A DNA stretch of 40,825 bases. Origin: an uncultured Gammaproteobacteria bacterium. Its GTDB lineage: Bacteria; Pseudomonadota; Gammaproteobacteria; Pseudomonadales; Litorivicinaceae. Made by a program: the position numbers and the translations under genes. This document shows positions 23,798 to 33,440 of the stretch, piece by piece. Each line of letters begins with the position of its first letter. Position 1 is the first letter of the stretch. The stretch lies in the NCBI GenBank assembly GCA_913042205.1, contig CAJWIY010000013.1, forward strand, positions 1-40,825. The letters are read 5' to 3'. A model generated the notes under the pieces. The model searched no databases. It had not been told where the DNA came from and saw only the letters and a list, made by a program, of their open reading frames with translations.

Positions 23798-24943
23798 TTA
23801 GGACTCAATGCTCCTAAACTCAGAGAAAATATTCCGATCAATCCCTAGATGGTGCCGTAACGCAAACTCGAAAACTGATCGGTAATCTGTCTTAAAGATC
23901 AGGTCTCCCTTTTTCAATTTTTCGAGATCAGCCATACCACCATGGATACCACCTCTGACGTGACCACTGATATAAAAGTGTGGAGCAGCGGTACCATGAT
24001 CTGTGCCACGCGCACCATTTTCCGCCACCCGTCTACCAAACTCAGAGTAGGTGATGATCGAAACTCTATCCCACACTCCGATTCGTTTGAGTGCGGCGAC
24101 TGTGTCTGTCAGGGCCTCGTCAAGCTCACGAAGCAAATTACGGTGCTGATTTCTCTGATTCACGTGGGTATCAAAACTACCGAGCGTTACCTTGAAGACG
24201 GGTATCTGAACGTTTGCACTGATCAAATTGCAAACGGTCCTCAATTGTCCCCCCAATTGTCTCCCACGAACTCTAAACATCGTCTTGTCGGCTTGGAGTT
24301 TCGATGCAATAGACGTGGCCCGCCTGTTATGGTTTTTCTGGGACTGCTGAATCGACGCGAGAAGCGCATTTCTTGCGGATACAGAAGACTTGCCTATCGA
24401 GGTACCTTGGTCCTTAGACGACAGGATCTTACCGATTGAATGCGGCCCCAGATAATGCTTACCGCCAGCAAAAATATTACCTGTTCCCCCAAGATAGATG
24501 CCGGGCGCATCGAAACGATCGACACCCAATCTCGCTAGCTGCTTAACCAACCAACCCTCTCTGCCATTTGCTCGCCCATCGCCACCGCGCTCCCAAATCT
24601 CGATAGAACGAAAGTGGCTTTGTATCTGTTCGGGATACCCAACGTTTTGAAAGATCCGCAAATCACCGGACTCATATAAGGATCTGATTCCCACCAAAGA
24701 GGGATGAAGACCCTGATCGTTATCCAACGAGAGGACGTCCTTTTTTGGGATGCCAATTTCCGGACGCAAAGAGTAGTAACGATCGTTTTTAAATGGTACG
24801 ACGGTATTCAACCCATCATTGGCGCCTGTAAGCTCGACCAAGATAATGTGACCATCGATGTCACCAGAGGCGCCACAGATTCTGGGTGCCGAGAGTGCAG
24901 CAGACGCAAGAAATGCGTTTAAGCAGAATTCTCTCCTGTCCAT
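23798..24943 (-). CDS. DUF1501 family exported protein
   Basis: A DUF1501 protein of 381 residues, related by fold to the sulfatase / alkaline phosphatase superfamily. The N-terminus DRREFCLNAFLASAALSA resembles a twin-arginine signal, though the consensus is weak. Family features are ILVELTGANDGLNTVVPF near residues 33-50, DNDQGLHPSL near 73-82, FQNVGYPEQIQSHF near 98-111, and a late segment with FGRRVAENGARGTDHGTAAPHF. It lies 10 bases after a DUF1800 lipoprotein gene. This DUF1800-DUF1501 pairing is common in proteobacteria and planctomycetes, with unknown function at the cell surface or periplasm. Confidence 0.88.
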   Translation of the reverse strand: MDRREFCLNAFLASAALSAPRICGASGDIDGHIILVELTGANDGLNTVVPFKNDRYYSLRPEIGIPKKDVLSLDNDQGLHPSLVGIRSLYESGDLRIFQNVGYPEQIQSHFRSIEIWERGGDGRANGREGWLVKQLARLGVDRFDAPGIYLGGTGNIFAGGKHYLGPHSIGKILSSKDQGTSIGKSSVSARNALLASIQQSQKNHNRRATSIASKLQADKTMFRVRGRQLGGQLRTVCNLISANVQIPVFKVTLGSFDTHVNQRNQHRNLLRELDEALTDTVAALKRIGVWDRVSIITYSEFGRRVAENGARGTDHGTAAPHFYISGHVRGGIHGGMADLEKLKKGDLIFKTDYRSVFEFALRHHLGIDRNIFSEFRSIES

Positions 24944-24953
24944 GCCAAAGCCC

Positions 24954-27080
24954 TCACTTCAATTGAAAACTGTCTGATAAAACTAATCGCTCCAACGCGT
25001 TGGCTCCCGATCCCAGTAACCCCTCGGGCAACTGTGCAGAGATCCAGTCGTCGGTTCTGTTAGCGCTGACCGAGAGCTGCTGGGAAATACCTTCAATAGG
25101 CCGAGACCACGAACTGTGGGCCCTGCTTGATAGCACGTGGCCGCAAAGTCCACCCTGTTTGCGATCCTGCTTGAGAAGTATAACAGGTGGCAACACCTTC
25201 CCGTCCTCATCTTTTAAGTCATTAAACGGGGCCCTAGATCGCTGACTCGTCAGCCAGTCCATCCACGCACTCTCATTCTCCGGCCCTCCTCTGTGGAATA
25301 CGCGCCCGTTACCCACCGAATCTGGAAGTAGGTGCACCAACTGGAACAACCGTCTGAGGAGCAACCGATCCTGCCCAGATATCGATGCCCACCGCTCCTT
25401 CAACCAGGGTTTGGGCCCGCCACTCTGGAAAGGCGACACTTCAAAGCCTCTGACTCCGCGCCAATCAGAATCATAGCCCTTTTTAAAGTTCGAAATACAG
25501 GCTGGGCTACAGCTATTTTCATAGAACGAAACGTTCGCGTAGTTATGCTTTTTATTTAGCCCTATCCGTATGTTCATCCCATCCCAGCTCTTATCACCGA
25601 GGTGTACCCCCACAAGATTAAGGGTCATTTTTGGGTGCCGTCTCTTCTTCATATCTTCTGAGACTGAATCGAAGACCGCCGCCTCGATAATAAGTTGTTC
25701 AGGATGCGCACGTGTCTTAACTCGATGCAGTTTCCTACGATATTTTGCCAACCGTTTCCGTTCATCGGCCTGGAAGCCCAAGAAAAGCTGTCTTTTGTTC
25801 TCAAAATCAAAATCAAAGTCATCGTCGAGTAACAAACGACTTAAAACCTCTTTGCGTGTATTGAAGAGACCACCATCCACCCAGGACATCCCGCCCTCAT
25901 AACCGGCGACATTCGGTGGATCAAGCAGTGAGTAATTCATCCTCGTAAAGAGCGCGCTGAAGTCTCTCGTGTCGTATTCCGACGTGTTGTCATAGCCTAG
26001 TGTCCGGAGAGAACCTAGGATGATGTCGACGGGATCTTTAATCAAACCCAAACGATTCTCTTCCGCCCAGAAATCTGGCGTCGATAGAGTCCCGCGCAGC
26101 AGATCTGTTATCTCGAAATTAGATTTAAAATACCTAGCAGCTATTTTCTCCACCGTTTCTTCACTGGGGACATTTAAACTGATGTACTCACGGTAAAACT
26201 TTTTTGCCAAGAAACGTGCGTGGGCTGGTTGCTGCAACACGAGGTCCACCGCCTCGATAGGCCTCTTGATTTCTCGCCCAAGAACCAGTCTGTTGAGCGA
26301 AGATTTCGCCGATCTGAATTGCTGATATTTTTGCGAAATTGGATTGACAGATTCTCCCGCCAACACATAGGCAAGGTTTCTGATGTCTTGTTCCGTGTAG
26401 TTTCCCTCACCAAGAGTAAACAACTCTAGGTACTCCCTCGCCAGGTTCTCGTTTATGTTCGCTCGCGTATTCAGATCATTGTTTAGATAAACAAGAACCG
26501 CCGGGTCCTGCAAAACCGCGGCAAGAAAGTCGCGCATGTTCCCAACAGAATGCTTTCTAATAACCTGATGATGTTGTGCGTACGTTTCAGCGGATTGATA
26601 GGTCTTATAGTCACTAACAAAGATGTTGCTAAAAAGAAGTACCAACCGTTCGTGCGCAGGTGCCTCCGAGGTCAGAATGTTATTCATCCATCGGGTCTCT
26701 ACGTCACCAATACGCACCTGCGACGACAATCGATGACAATATCGCCAGGAGTTATCCAAAAAAGTTATGTTCGGATGGCTCAACCAAGCAGGTAACTCCC
26801 CGAATATTCGACGATCTGAGGCAAGGTCTTCAAGGATCATTTCAATGGCCTCGGCGCGCGTCTTACCGATAAGTCGCTCGACTCGGTATTTTGGTGAACC
26901 GATGCCCACCCGGCGCTCTAAATGAATCGCGTCTGCAGTATCCATGACCACCGACAGATGGCTGTCGTCTCCCGTCTGGACTACGCTAAAAACCTCTGCC
27001 GCCGGACTCACAGGTTTTGTTGACTGTTGGCACCCAGAGAGCATCACAATCACAGAGATACATAAGCCTAATTTATGCAT
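24954..27080 (-). CDS. DUF1800 family lipoprotein
   Basis: A predicted lipoprotein of 708 residues. The signal peptide ends in the lipobox LSGC, giving C17 as the lipid-bearing residue. The DUF1800 core is seen in RLVLLFSNIFVSD, VGNMRDFLAAVLQDPAVLVYLN and NENLAREYLELFTLGEGNYTEQDI, within about residues 60-420. The last 280 residues go beyond the usual core and include a stretch (MTLNLVGVHLGDKSWDGM) that looks like a beta-sandwich strand set. That makes it longer than many family members of roughly 450-600 residues. Biochemical role unknown; cotranscribed with the DUF1501 partner. Confidence 0.87.
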   Translation of the reverse strand: MHKLGLCISVIVMLSGCQQSTKPVSPAAEVFSVVQTGDDSHLSVVMDTADAIHLERRVGIGSPKYRVERLIGKTRAEAIEMILEDLASDRRIFGELPAWLSHPNITFLDNSWRYCHRLSSQVRIGDVETRWMNNILTSEAPAHERLVLLFSNIFVSDYKTYQSAETYAQHHQVIRKHSVGNMRDFLAAVLQDPAVLVYLNNDLNTRANINENLAREYLELFTLGEGNYTEQDIRNLAYVLAGESVNPISQKYQQFRSAKSSLNRLVLGREIKRPIEAVDLVLQQPAHARFLAKKFYREYISLNVPSEETVEKIAARYFKSNFEITDLLRGTLSTPDFWAEENRLGLIKDPVDIILGSLRTLGYDNTSEYDTRDFSALFTRMNYSLLDPPNVAGYEGGMSWVDGGLFNTRKEVLSRLLLDDDFDFDFENKRQLFLGFQADERKRLAKYRRKLHRVKTRAHPEQLIIEAAVFDSVSEDMKKRRHPKMTLNLVGVHLGDKSWDGMNIRIGLNKKHNYANVSFYENSCSPACISNFKKGYDSDWRGVRGFEVSPFQSGGPKPWLKERWASISGQDRLLLRRLFQLVHLLPDSVGNGRVFHRGGPENESAWMDWLTSQRSRAPFNDLKDEDGKVLPPVILLKQDRKQGGLCGHVLSSRAHSSWSRPIEGISQQLSVSANRTDDWISAQLPEGLLGSGANALERLVLSDSFQLK

Positions 27081-27223
27081 ACCGCGAGTCTACATCGTTC
27101 ATCTTCAGAACAATAATTCAGTCACAACTGAAATAAAAGCGCGTATCGCGCCGCAATCATTTCACAAGCTTGAAACAGCAATCAGGACGCCTACACGTTC
27201 ATCGACCTCGTAGACGGGACAAA

Positions 27224-28021
27224 TCACCTGGAATTTAGACTAGCTTCAGCAATGATCCGATCCAACTCTTTGATCAACTCATCTATGAATGCATCGTTAG
27301 TTGCAGCCTCGTCAATGGAAGCAAAACGACCGGAATCGTTGTCAAAATATTCACCGGTTCGCTTCGAGTATTCGGGATCGTTCACAAACCGAGCCAATAT
27401 GTCAGAACCAATGTTGACGTCATTTCCTTCGATCCCAAACCCCTCCTTAACCATTTTCGTTGCAAGTAGTGATCCCGGATTGACCGCTACAACAGAGGGA
27501 CCACCCTTAAATTCTCGCCCCATTGCAAGGGACCATGCGGTAATCGCAAGCTTACTCTGTGCGTAGGCCTCCATATCGCTCATCTCCCTAAACTCCCGCA
27601 ACGCCCTCATGTCGACAGGCCGCTGTGCCGCGGAAGAGAGGTTGATCACAATGCCGTCACTATTAATTATCGGCAAGAGCTCACGAGTAATCAGATACGG
27701 TGCTACTGTATTGACCTCAAAACGAATATCACGATTCGACGTGGTACGCGTCTGGCTGGTCTTTAAAACGCCGGCGTTATTAATCACCGAATCCAGCCGG
27801 TTAACACTTTTTTTAATCTCCTGACACATCAACGTCACCTCCTCCAAATTTGAGAGGTCTGCAAGATATGTCTCGAGCACTCCGGCTATCTTCCTTGATG
27901 CGTGCTCAAGTTTCTGTGGGTCTCGTCCATGGATGAAAAGCCGGTGCCCCTGAGCTCCAAGCTGTTGGGCCGCAACGAAACCTATCCCGTCTGTCGCACC
28001 GGTCAAAAATATGGTCTTCAC
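27224..28021 (-). CDS. Short-chain dehydrogenase/reductase
   Basis: A classical SDR of 265 residues. The cofactor loop is TGATDGIG at residues 8-15, NNAGVLK lies near 80, and the structural N of FEVNTVAPYL is near 107. The catalytic serine is in VINLSSAAQ and the catalytic pair is in AYAQSK. HGRDPQK after the second strand suggests NADP preference through its arginine, although that is inference. PGSLLATKM resembles the retinol-dehydrogenase-like branch of SDRs. The start is a GTG at 28021 with no clear Shine-Dalgarno. Substrate unknown. Confidence 0.87.
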   Translation of the reverse strand: MKTIFLTGATDGIGFVAAQQLGAQGHRLFIHGRDPQKLEHASRKIAGVLETYLADLSNLEEVTLMCQEIKKSVNRLDSVINNAGVLKTSQTRTTSNRDIRFEVNTVAPYLITRELLPIINSDGIVINLSSAAQRPVDMRALREFREMSDMEAYAQSKLAITAWSLAMGREFKGGPSVVAVNPGSLLATKMVKEGFGIEGNDVNIGSDILARFVNDPEYSKRTGEYFDNDSGRFASIDEAATNDAFIDELIKELDRIIAEASLNSR

Positions 28022-28118
28022 AATTTTTGCCTATAATCCACCCCATCCAAAATCTTTTACACAATTTAAATCCGGGAATTACCAGAGGACAATCACTAAC
28101 GATTAAAGACAATGGATT

Positions 28119-28343
28119 TTAAGAAAATTTTGTTATTATAAATTTGGTAATAGACTCCCCGAGCGGTGCCAGATAAATCACGGCCAATGCAGCAATCGGC
28201 CAACCGAACAACCAACCTTTAACCCACCGCGAGACAAAATCATCGCTAAGACCAACGTTTAACCAAGTGATAAAACCAGTAACAAAAAAGACCACCATAA
28301 AACTCATAACTACTGGCCCTACATGCTTAGGGTGCAACTGCAT
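28119..28343 (-). CDS. DUF2798 family small membrane protein
   Basis: A 74-residue protein with two membrane spans, fitting the DUF2798 family: MSFMVVFFVTGFITWLNVG, then a loop with FVSRWVKGWLFGWPIAALAVIYLAP. The ATG at 28343 is chosen because GGAG lies six bases upstream; a TTG four codons earlier overlaps that site. Function of the family is unknown. Confidence 0.75.
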   Translation of the reverse strand: MQLHPKHVGPVVMSFMVVFFVTGFITWLNVGLSDDFVSRWVKGWLFGWPIAALAVIYLAPLGESITKFIITKFS

Positions 28344-28549
28344 CGCGATCTCCAAATATTATGCGCCTGATAAGTAGCCTAACCTGCACGCGTCGGCAGT
28401 AAAAGATTGCGGCACGTCTCAGGACAAAGATTCATCCATCGACAAAGACTATTGACCTTAAGTTTTCTGGCTGGGTTGAATTCGGGGACGAAAAATCAGT
28501 TAGTCAGGAGGCGCCATAACACACCTGTAAACCTAAACAGATGCTCATT

Positions 28550-29014
28550 CTAAAGCACAACGCGATCTACCAAATCAATCAGATCAAAAATTGATGCTGA
28601 TTCTTCTGGAAAGCTTATCGCTATGAGATTACCGCCCAAGGTGATGATCAAAAAACAAACCGAGAAGACCAACGTACAAACGTTAGCAAAAGACTCGGAG
28701 TAGGATACTCTTCCACCCAATTTTCGTGAAATAGTCAAATCATCAGACTCGATTACGTTCATAGACTTCAGCTTGCCCTTAATCCAAATCCGCAAAAAAT
28801 AGAACCCCGGAATAAAGGCCGCTACCGAGAACCAAAGGTACTCTGGTGCGTAGCTCAGAAACAGCTCGTGTGAGAGACACCCGGTCAGGAGACCGAGTAA
28901 GATCGCCATCCCTACGGGTCTGGATGCTACTTCCTCTTCTGGGATATCCGTCATTCCTAGTCCTGTTTTCTTTAAAGCTATTAGAGCGTACACTGATAGC
29001 TCGATTCCGGCCAC
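28550..29014 (-). CDS. Membrane protein of unknown function
   Basis: A 154-residue protein with about four hydrophobic spans: IELSVYALIAL, AILLGLLTGCLSHELFL, YLWFSVAAFIPGFYFLRIWI and VCTLVFSVCFLIITLGGNLIA. A charged loop with KLKSMNVIESDDL lies between the third and fourth spans. The GTG at 29014 is the first ordinary start after an in-frame stop, yet it cuts into the first span; ATC or ATA codons just upstream would give a fuller one, so the start is uncertain. No family is recognised. It may be cotranscribed with the MAPEG gene, which ends 84 bases upstream. Confidence 0.55.
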   Translation of the reverse strand: MAGIELSVYALIALKKTGLGMTDIPEEEVASRPVGMAILLGLLTGCLSHELFLSYAPEYLWFSVAAFIPGFYFLRIWIKGKLKSMNVIESDDLTISRKLGGRVSYSESFANVCTLVFSVCFLIITLGGNLIAISFPEESASIFDLIDLVDRVVL

Positions 29015-29098
29015 AAATGCCCATGCTATGATCTTCTAGGCTGCCCATGCACGAGTGACGGATAAGATCTATCGCAGGTACCCAGCTGTTTCGTTGTT

Positions 29099-29488
29099 CT
29101 AGGCGGCATAACGCATCAACACTAGAACCGCTAGACCTAATATAGACCCAAGCGTTAACGCGGTACCACCGACCCTGAGAATCGGGCTGTGCTTAAGGAA
29201 TCCGAAGCACAAACCGTGCATCAATCGGGCAACGAGGAAGACTATCCCATAGCTATGGAGGGCGGTTTCTTTAAGTCCGCCCGTTTCAGCGACCAGCATA
29301 AGAATCAGGAAAATCGGAGCATATTCGATCAAATTACCGTGGCCCCTGATGGCCCGCCGGAGGCTTTCTTCACCATCGTTACCGAAAGCGAACCATTTAA
29401 ATATGGGCGTACCCCTTAAAGCGATCACCCGGCAGGATAGAGTCACCAACAATAGCGCCAGTAAAGATGCGTATGTTCCGGTAATCAT
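29099..29488 (-). CDS. MAPEG family membrane protein
   Basis: A protein of 129 residues with four membrane spans in the MAPEG family, which includes microsomal glutathione transferases and many uncharacterised bacterial members. The signature is ESLRRAIRGHGNLIEYAPIFLILMLVAE at about residues 40-67, containing the R-x(3)-H-x-N-x(2)-E pattern for thiol or glutathione binding. ARLMHGLCFGF follows in the third span. GGAGT six bases before the ATG supports the start. Bacterial homologues are often annotated as glutathione-related, but the reaction is not known here. Confidence 0.88.
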   Translation of the reverse strand: MITGTYASLLALLLVTLSCRVIALRGTPIFKWFAFGNDGEESLRRAIRGHGNLIEYAPIFLILMLVAETGGLKETALHSYGIVFLVARLMHGLCFGFLKHSPILRVGGTALTLGSILGLAVLVLMRYAA

Positions 29489-29631
29489 TATTTACTCCGT
29501 GCAATTGTAATTTGCTTTCAATTAAAGATATCAGACCCTCATTATGTTCACTACACCACTGTAAATTTAGGTGTAAAAAGTTGAGCGTAAGGGGCTTGAA
29601 ACATGGCCAGCGGTCTTTAACCCAAAGTCCG

Positions 29632-30606
29632 TTAATTGAGTTTAAAAGACGTAATTGGTGAACCCGTATTATCATGCCAAACAACCTTGTCTAGCCCGTC
29701 GTTATTAATAGAAAGCACCGCGAAATGGTCCTCCCTAACCGGTGCCCCAATTTGGTTAGGTAAGTATTCATCAGATCGGGTCCACGCCATGTTTAGAGCA
29801 CTTGAGGTGATTTCTGTAAAACGCTCTCCCGCGTGTTCGATCTGATAAATACCGCCTATGTGACGGTCGCCGGAGACTAAAAGCACATCACCCTGAGAGC
29901 GTCGACGTAACAGATCGAGCAAGCGTTTGCGTTCATGAGGGAGATTACCCCAGCGTTCCCAACCGTGGCCCTCGGCTATTACCTGAATCGAGCTCATTAC
30001 GATCCGAATATCGGCGGGTATCTGTAACTGCTCCTCAAACCACTTCCACTGTGCTTCGCCAAGCATCGACTGATCGATATCAGAGTTTGGCACATACCGC
30101 TCTGCACCCGGCTTGTCACGAACCAAGGTCGGCTTGAGCCGCCCGCGAAATGATCTCGTATCCAAGGCAATAAATTGCACTTCATGGCCTTCGATAGTGC
30201 GTATAGCCACGTTATAAACACCATCGGGTGCAACCTGTGCGGCCTCCATTCGGGGGCCAAAGAACTGCCAAAACAAGCTGAGGCTTAATGATTTTTGACT
30301 GAAACTTGCTCCGCCATCATTTTGACCAAAATCATGATCATCCCACGTGGCCTGAATAAACCCAAGCCGGTCCCAGGGGATGACAGCATCTGCTTTCGCG
30401 TAGGCAGACATGAGGCGATCTCGACTAAATCCGCGGGAGGCGTAGACGTTGTCGCCCAGAAACAAAAATCCATCGAGGTCCGCATTACCGATTGCGTTCC
30501 AAATGGAATGATTTTTTTCCTGGTTAAAGCATGAGCCCAGACCGATACGTGCCTCTGCCGCGACTCCTAACGAGTAGATCCAGAGAATAAAAAATAACCA
30601 GCGCAC
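29632..30606 (-). CDS. PhoD-like exported phosphatase
   Basis: A metallophosphatase of about 324 residues in the PhoD-like group. Starting at the GTG at 30606, with GGGAG about ten bases upstream, gives a clean signal peptide (RWLFFILWIYSLGVAAEA); an in-frame start at 30654 would add 16 residues and bury it. Metal-site motifs are GSCFNQ, FLFLGDNVYA, ATWDDHDFGQND and VSGDRHIGGIY, the order typical of PhoD-like enzymes. It probably acts on phosphodiesters or phosphomonoesters in the periplasm. It is shorter than classical PhoD and lacks its N-terminal domain. It is preceded by a 150-base gap after dhaKL. Confidence 0.85.
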   Translation of the reverse strand: MRWLFFILWIYSLGVAAEARIGLGSCFNQEKNHSIWNAIGNADLDGFLFLGDNVYASRGFSRDRLMSAYAKADAVIPWDRLGFIQATWDDHDFGQNDGGASFSQKSLSLSLFWQFFGPRMEAAQVAPDGVYNVAIRTIEGHEVQFIALDTRSFRGRLKPTLVRDKPGAERYVPNSDIDQSMLGEAQWKWFEEQLQIPADIRIVMSSIQVIAEGHGWERWGNLPHERKRLLDLLRRRSQGDVLLVSGDRHIGGIYQIEHAGERFTEITSSALNMAWTRSDEYLPNQIGAPVREDHFAVLSINNDGLDKVVWHDNTGSPITSFKLN

Positions 30607-30806
30607 TATTATTTTACTCCCACTGCGAATGGATGAAGTGCAATCGGTGACCAATTCTTAACCGACTGAATTGAAGTTGATCGCCAAAAATCTTCGGCGT
30701 AAAACAAATAGCAGTGCATCTTAAGAATGCCTAAAAATGCCCGACCTAGGTTTGGAGTTTTTTCCGGGAGCCGCATTTGTCCCACAAATGAAACTATGGT
30801 GAAACC

Positions 30807-32429
30807 TCAGTGGCGCTTTGCAAGATACTCAAAAAGCTTAGCCACGGCCTCTGCGCCTGGATCTTTGTTTCCTTGCAGTTGATCAGCCGATAGATAGGTG
30901 GCTCGACCAACTCTCGCTCTCACCATTTTCGCGGTACCTTCTGCGCCCTCACGTGCCGCTTTCGCAGGATCAGCATCGTTAACGATCGCTTTCAAGCCCG
31001 GTTCCAGCGCATCTACCATCGATCTGTCTCCCAACTCGGCGCCACCAATCTCCTTCATCCGCTTCAGACCATCAATGAGTGCATTAGGGATATCGGAACC
31101 ATTTGACAGAGAATCCCCTGCAGCCGCAAAGAAAATCGCCAAAAGAACGCCAGATGAACCGCCCATCGTTTGACTCAATTCCTGACCTAACGCCCTAAAC
31201 AGCTGTGTGTGATCAGCAAGCGGAAGCTCGTCGACTTTAGAAATCAGTGCTCGTGCAGCCCCTGCCAACGTGGAACCTGTATCCCCGTCGCCTGAAAACG
31301 CGTCCAAGGTATTAAGCTCGCGTTCGCAGTCAATCAGGACCTCACAACAACCCACGATCAGCTCTTTGGTCTGTGAGTGGGCAGATGGTACCGGTGGCTC
31401 TGCTCGCAGACCGTCTGGCATTTCAACTACCTTTTCTGGGTCAACCGAGTTACATCCGGGCCACGAAAAAAGCCCCACTGATGTCCGTAAATATTGCAGT
31501 TCTTCAGCATTAACTGGGCACACCGTGATTGAAAATCCTTTCATATCTAACGAGGTCATCAGACAAGAAGGTCCTATCACCCAAGATAGGCGATCACCGA
31601 GTTGTGAACTGAAGACTTCGTTGGCCACGATACTCATTTCGAGATTAGAAACCCCACCAAGATTGTTGATCAATGCGACTAATTCGCCCTGTCCAACGCT
31701 CTGATCGAGTTTATCAATCATAACCGAGACCGCGGCTTTGACACCTGAATAACTTATTTGCTCGATGCCTGCCTCCCCGTGTATGCCAAGACCTAATTCG
31801 GCGCATCCAAATGGAATTCTGTCAATTTTTTCAGATCCCGGAACAAGACACGTGTCAAGTGATAAGCCAATTGTTTTAACTTTAGCGATGATCCTTTCTG
31901 TTACAGCTGTAATGGTCTCGAGAGACGCTCCCTCTTCCGCCATCGCTCCAGAAATTTTGTGGACAAACAGTGTTCCAGCTAATCCTCTTGGTTGAGGTAT
32001 ATCGGGTAATGCAATGTCGTCATCTACCACGACCATACTGACTTTAAGTCCGATGCTTCTTGCACGCTCCGCCGCAAGACCAAAATTCAATCGATCTCCC
32101 GTGTAGTTCTTCACAATCAACAGACAGCCTTGCGGTCCGGTCACCGCGAGGATCGCGGCCAGAACAGCATCAACAGACGGAGATGCAAAGACATCGCCAC
32201 AAACCGCGGCCGTGAGCATACCTTGGCCCACGAATCCGGCATGGGAGGGTTCATGTCCTGATCCCCCACCCGAAATTAAGGCTACCTTGCTTCTATCCCA
32301 ATCGCTTCGCACAACCACTTTGATATGAGGATACCCATCGAGCCGTGACAATCTTCCCGACGATCCCTGGATTAGGCCGTCAATAGCTTCAGTTACTACG
32401 TTATTTTTTTCGTTAATAAATAACTGCAT
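30807..32429 (-). CDS. ATP-dependent dihydroxyacetone-type kinase, DhaK-DhaL fusion
   Basis: A 540-residue kinase joining a DhaK domain (about 1-330) and a DhaL domain (about 355-540). DhaK holds SGGGSGHEPSHAGFVG near residues 53-68 and the substrate-binding histidine H217 in GLGIHGEAG, which forms a hemiaminal link to the ketone. DhaL holds the ADP/metal aspartates D376, D381 and D383 in LDAFSGDGDTGS. This fused form uses ATP, unlike the PTS-linked separate subunits. It phosphorylates dihydroxyacetone or a related C3-C4 ketose such as erythrulose. It is the last gene of the uptake operon, 15 bases after an ATPase gene, with GAGG before its ATG, so its substrate probably derives from the transported compound. 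Confidence 0.93.
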   Translation of the reverse strand: MQLFINEKNNVVTEAIDGLIQGSSGRLSRLDGYPHIKVVVRSDWDRSKVALISGGGSGHEPSHAGFVGQGMLTAAVCGDVFASPSVDAVLAAILAVTGPQGCLLIVKNYTGDRLNFGLAAERARSIGLKVSMVVVDDDIALPDIPQPRGLAGTLFVHKISGAMAEEGASLETITAVTERIIAKVKTIGLSLDTCLVPGSEKIDRIPFGCAELGLGIHGEAGIEQISYSGVKAAVSVMIDKLDQSVGQGELVALINNLGGVSNLEMSIVANEVFSSQLGDRLSWVIGPSCLMTSLDMKGFSITVCPVNAEELQYLRTSVGLFSWPGCNSVDPEKVVEMPDGLRAEPPVPSAHSQTKELIVGCCEVLIDCERELNTLDAFSGDGDTGSTLAGAARALISKVDELPLADHTQLFRALGQELSQTMGGSSGVLLAIFFAAAGDSLSNGSDIPNALIDGLKRMKEIGGAELGDRSMVDALEPGLKAIVNDADPAKAAREGAEGTAKMVRARVGRATYLSADQLQGNKDPGAEAVAKLFEYLAKRH

Positions 32430-32444
32430 TTTATTGTCCTCGTA

Positions 32445-33440
32445 TTAAATTCGTTTTCCATCTGAATCAAAAAAGAAAGGATCTTTTGGTTTGATTGATA
32501 GCGAATCGCCAGCCTTCAAATCCGTATGCGGATCGGTCACTGTGACAATACTCAATTCGCCAAGACTTAAATGAAGGCGGGTTTGATCACCCAAACGCTC
32601 GACCCGCTTCACGAAAGTGTCTAACCCTCCACCACCAAGCTCTAATTGTTCAGGTCTAAAACCGATTAACTTGGCCTTTTTGGGACTTCCTGGAAAAACA
32701 GATGCGTCAAGAATATTTATTCTAGGTTGACCCAAACGAGCAGCCACGCTTACAGATGAAGGATCGTCATATACCTCTTTGGGCGTTCCGAATTGGATCA
32801 ATTTGCCCTTTTCCAAGACTCCAATATGCGTCGCCATCGTCATCGCCTCAATCTGATCATGAGTGACGTATAAAAAAGTACCACCTATATCTCTCTGGAT
32901 CCGCGTGAGTTCAACACGTAGCTCAGATCTCAGTTTTGCATCGAGGGAGCTGAGGGGCTCATCCATCAGATAAATGTTAGGATTCCGAACCAATGCCCTA
33001 CCAATTGCGACCCTTTGCATCTCCCCGCCAGACAGCTCGGTCGACTTGTTAGACAGCTTGTGATCGATCCTCAGAGTCTGAGCAATAGTCTCTATTTTTT
33101 GATTAATTTCGGACTCGGTCACAGAGAGCATTCGAGATTTCAATGGAAAAGCAAGATTCTCTCTCACCGACATGTGCGGATACAGCGAATACTGCTGAAA
33201 CACCATTGCCACATTTCGTTCGGCAGGCGTTTGCCCGGAGCAGTCTGTGTCGTCGATAAATACACGCCCAGAGTCTGGCCGCTCCAAACCCGATATCAAC
33301 CGCAGTAATGTAGTCTTCCCGGCGCCAGTAGGGCCTAACAAGACAACGAAAGAACCATTAGGGATGGCCAAATCAATTTCTGAAAGAGCAAGATTGTCAC
33401 CAAAGCTTTTGGTCAGCTTCTGAACTAGGATGTTAGCCAC
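32445..33440 (-). CDS. Carbohydrate ABC transporter ATPase (second)
   Basis: An ABC ATPase of 331 residues in the MalK/UgpC class. The start is the GTG at 33440, chosen because GGGAGGTG lies seven bases upstream; an earlier frame extension is not needed. Walker A is GPTGAGKT near residues 36-43. The Q-loop is in VFQQYSLYPHM, the signature is LSGGEMQRVAIG, Walker B is IYLMDEP and the H-loop is in VTHDQIEAMTM. A short TOBE-like regulatory domain (GFRPEQLELG) follows. It overlaps the preceding ATPase gene by eight bases. Paired with that ATPase it could form a heterodimeric motor. Confidence 0.93.
   Translation of the reverse strand: MANILVQKLTKSFGDNLALSEIDLAIPNGSFVVLLGPTGAGKTTLLRLISGLERPDSGRVFIDDTDCSGQTPAERNVAMVFQQYSLYPHMSVRENLAFPLKSRMLSVTESEINQKIETIAQTLRIDHKLSNKSTELSGGEMQRVAIGRALVRNPNIYLMDEPLSSLDAKLRSELRVELTRIQRDIGGTFLYVTHDQIEAMTMATHIGVLEKGKLIQFGTPKEVYDDPSSVSVAARLGQPRINILDASVFPGSPKKAKLIGFRPEQLELGGGGLDTFVKRVERLGDQTRLHLSLGELSIVTVTDPHTDLKAGDSLSIKPKDPFFFDSDGKRI

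Noticed and set aside
30763-30795. Small hairpin ATTTGT/ACAAAT after dhaKL as a terminator
   Set aside because: A six-base AT-rich stem with no T-run in the proper direction is too weak to call.
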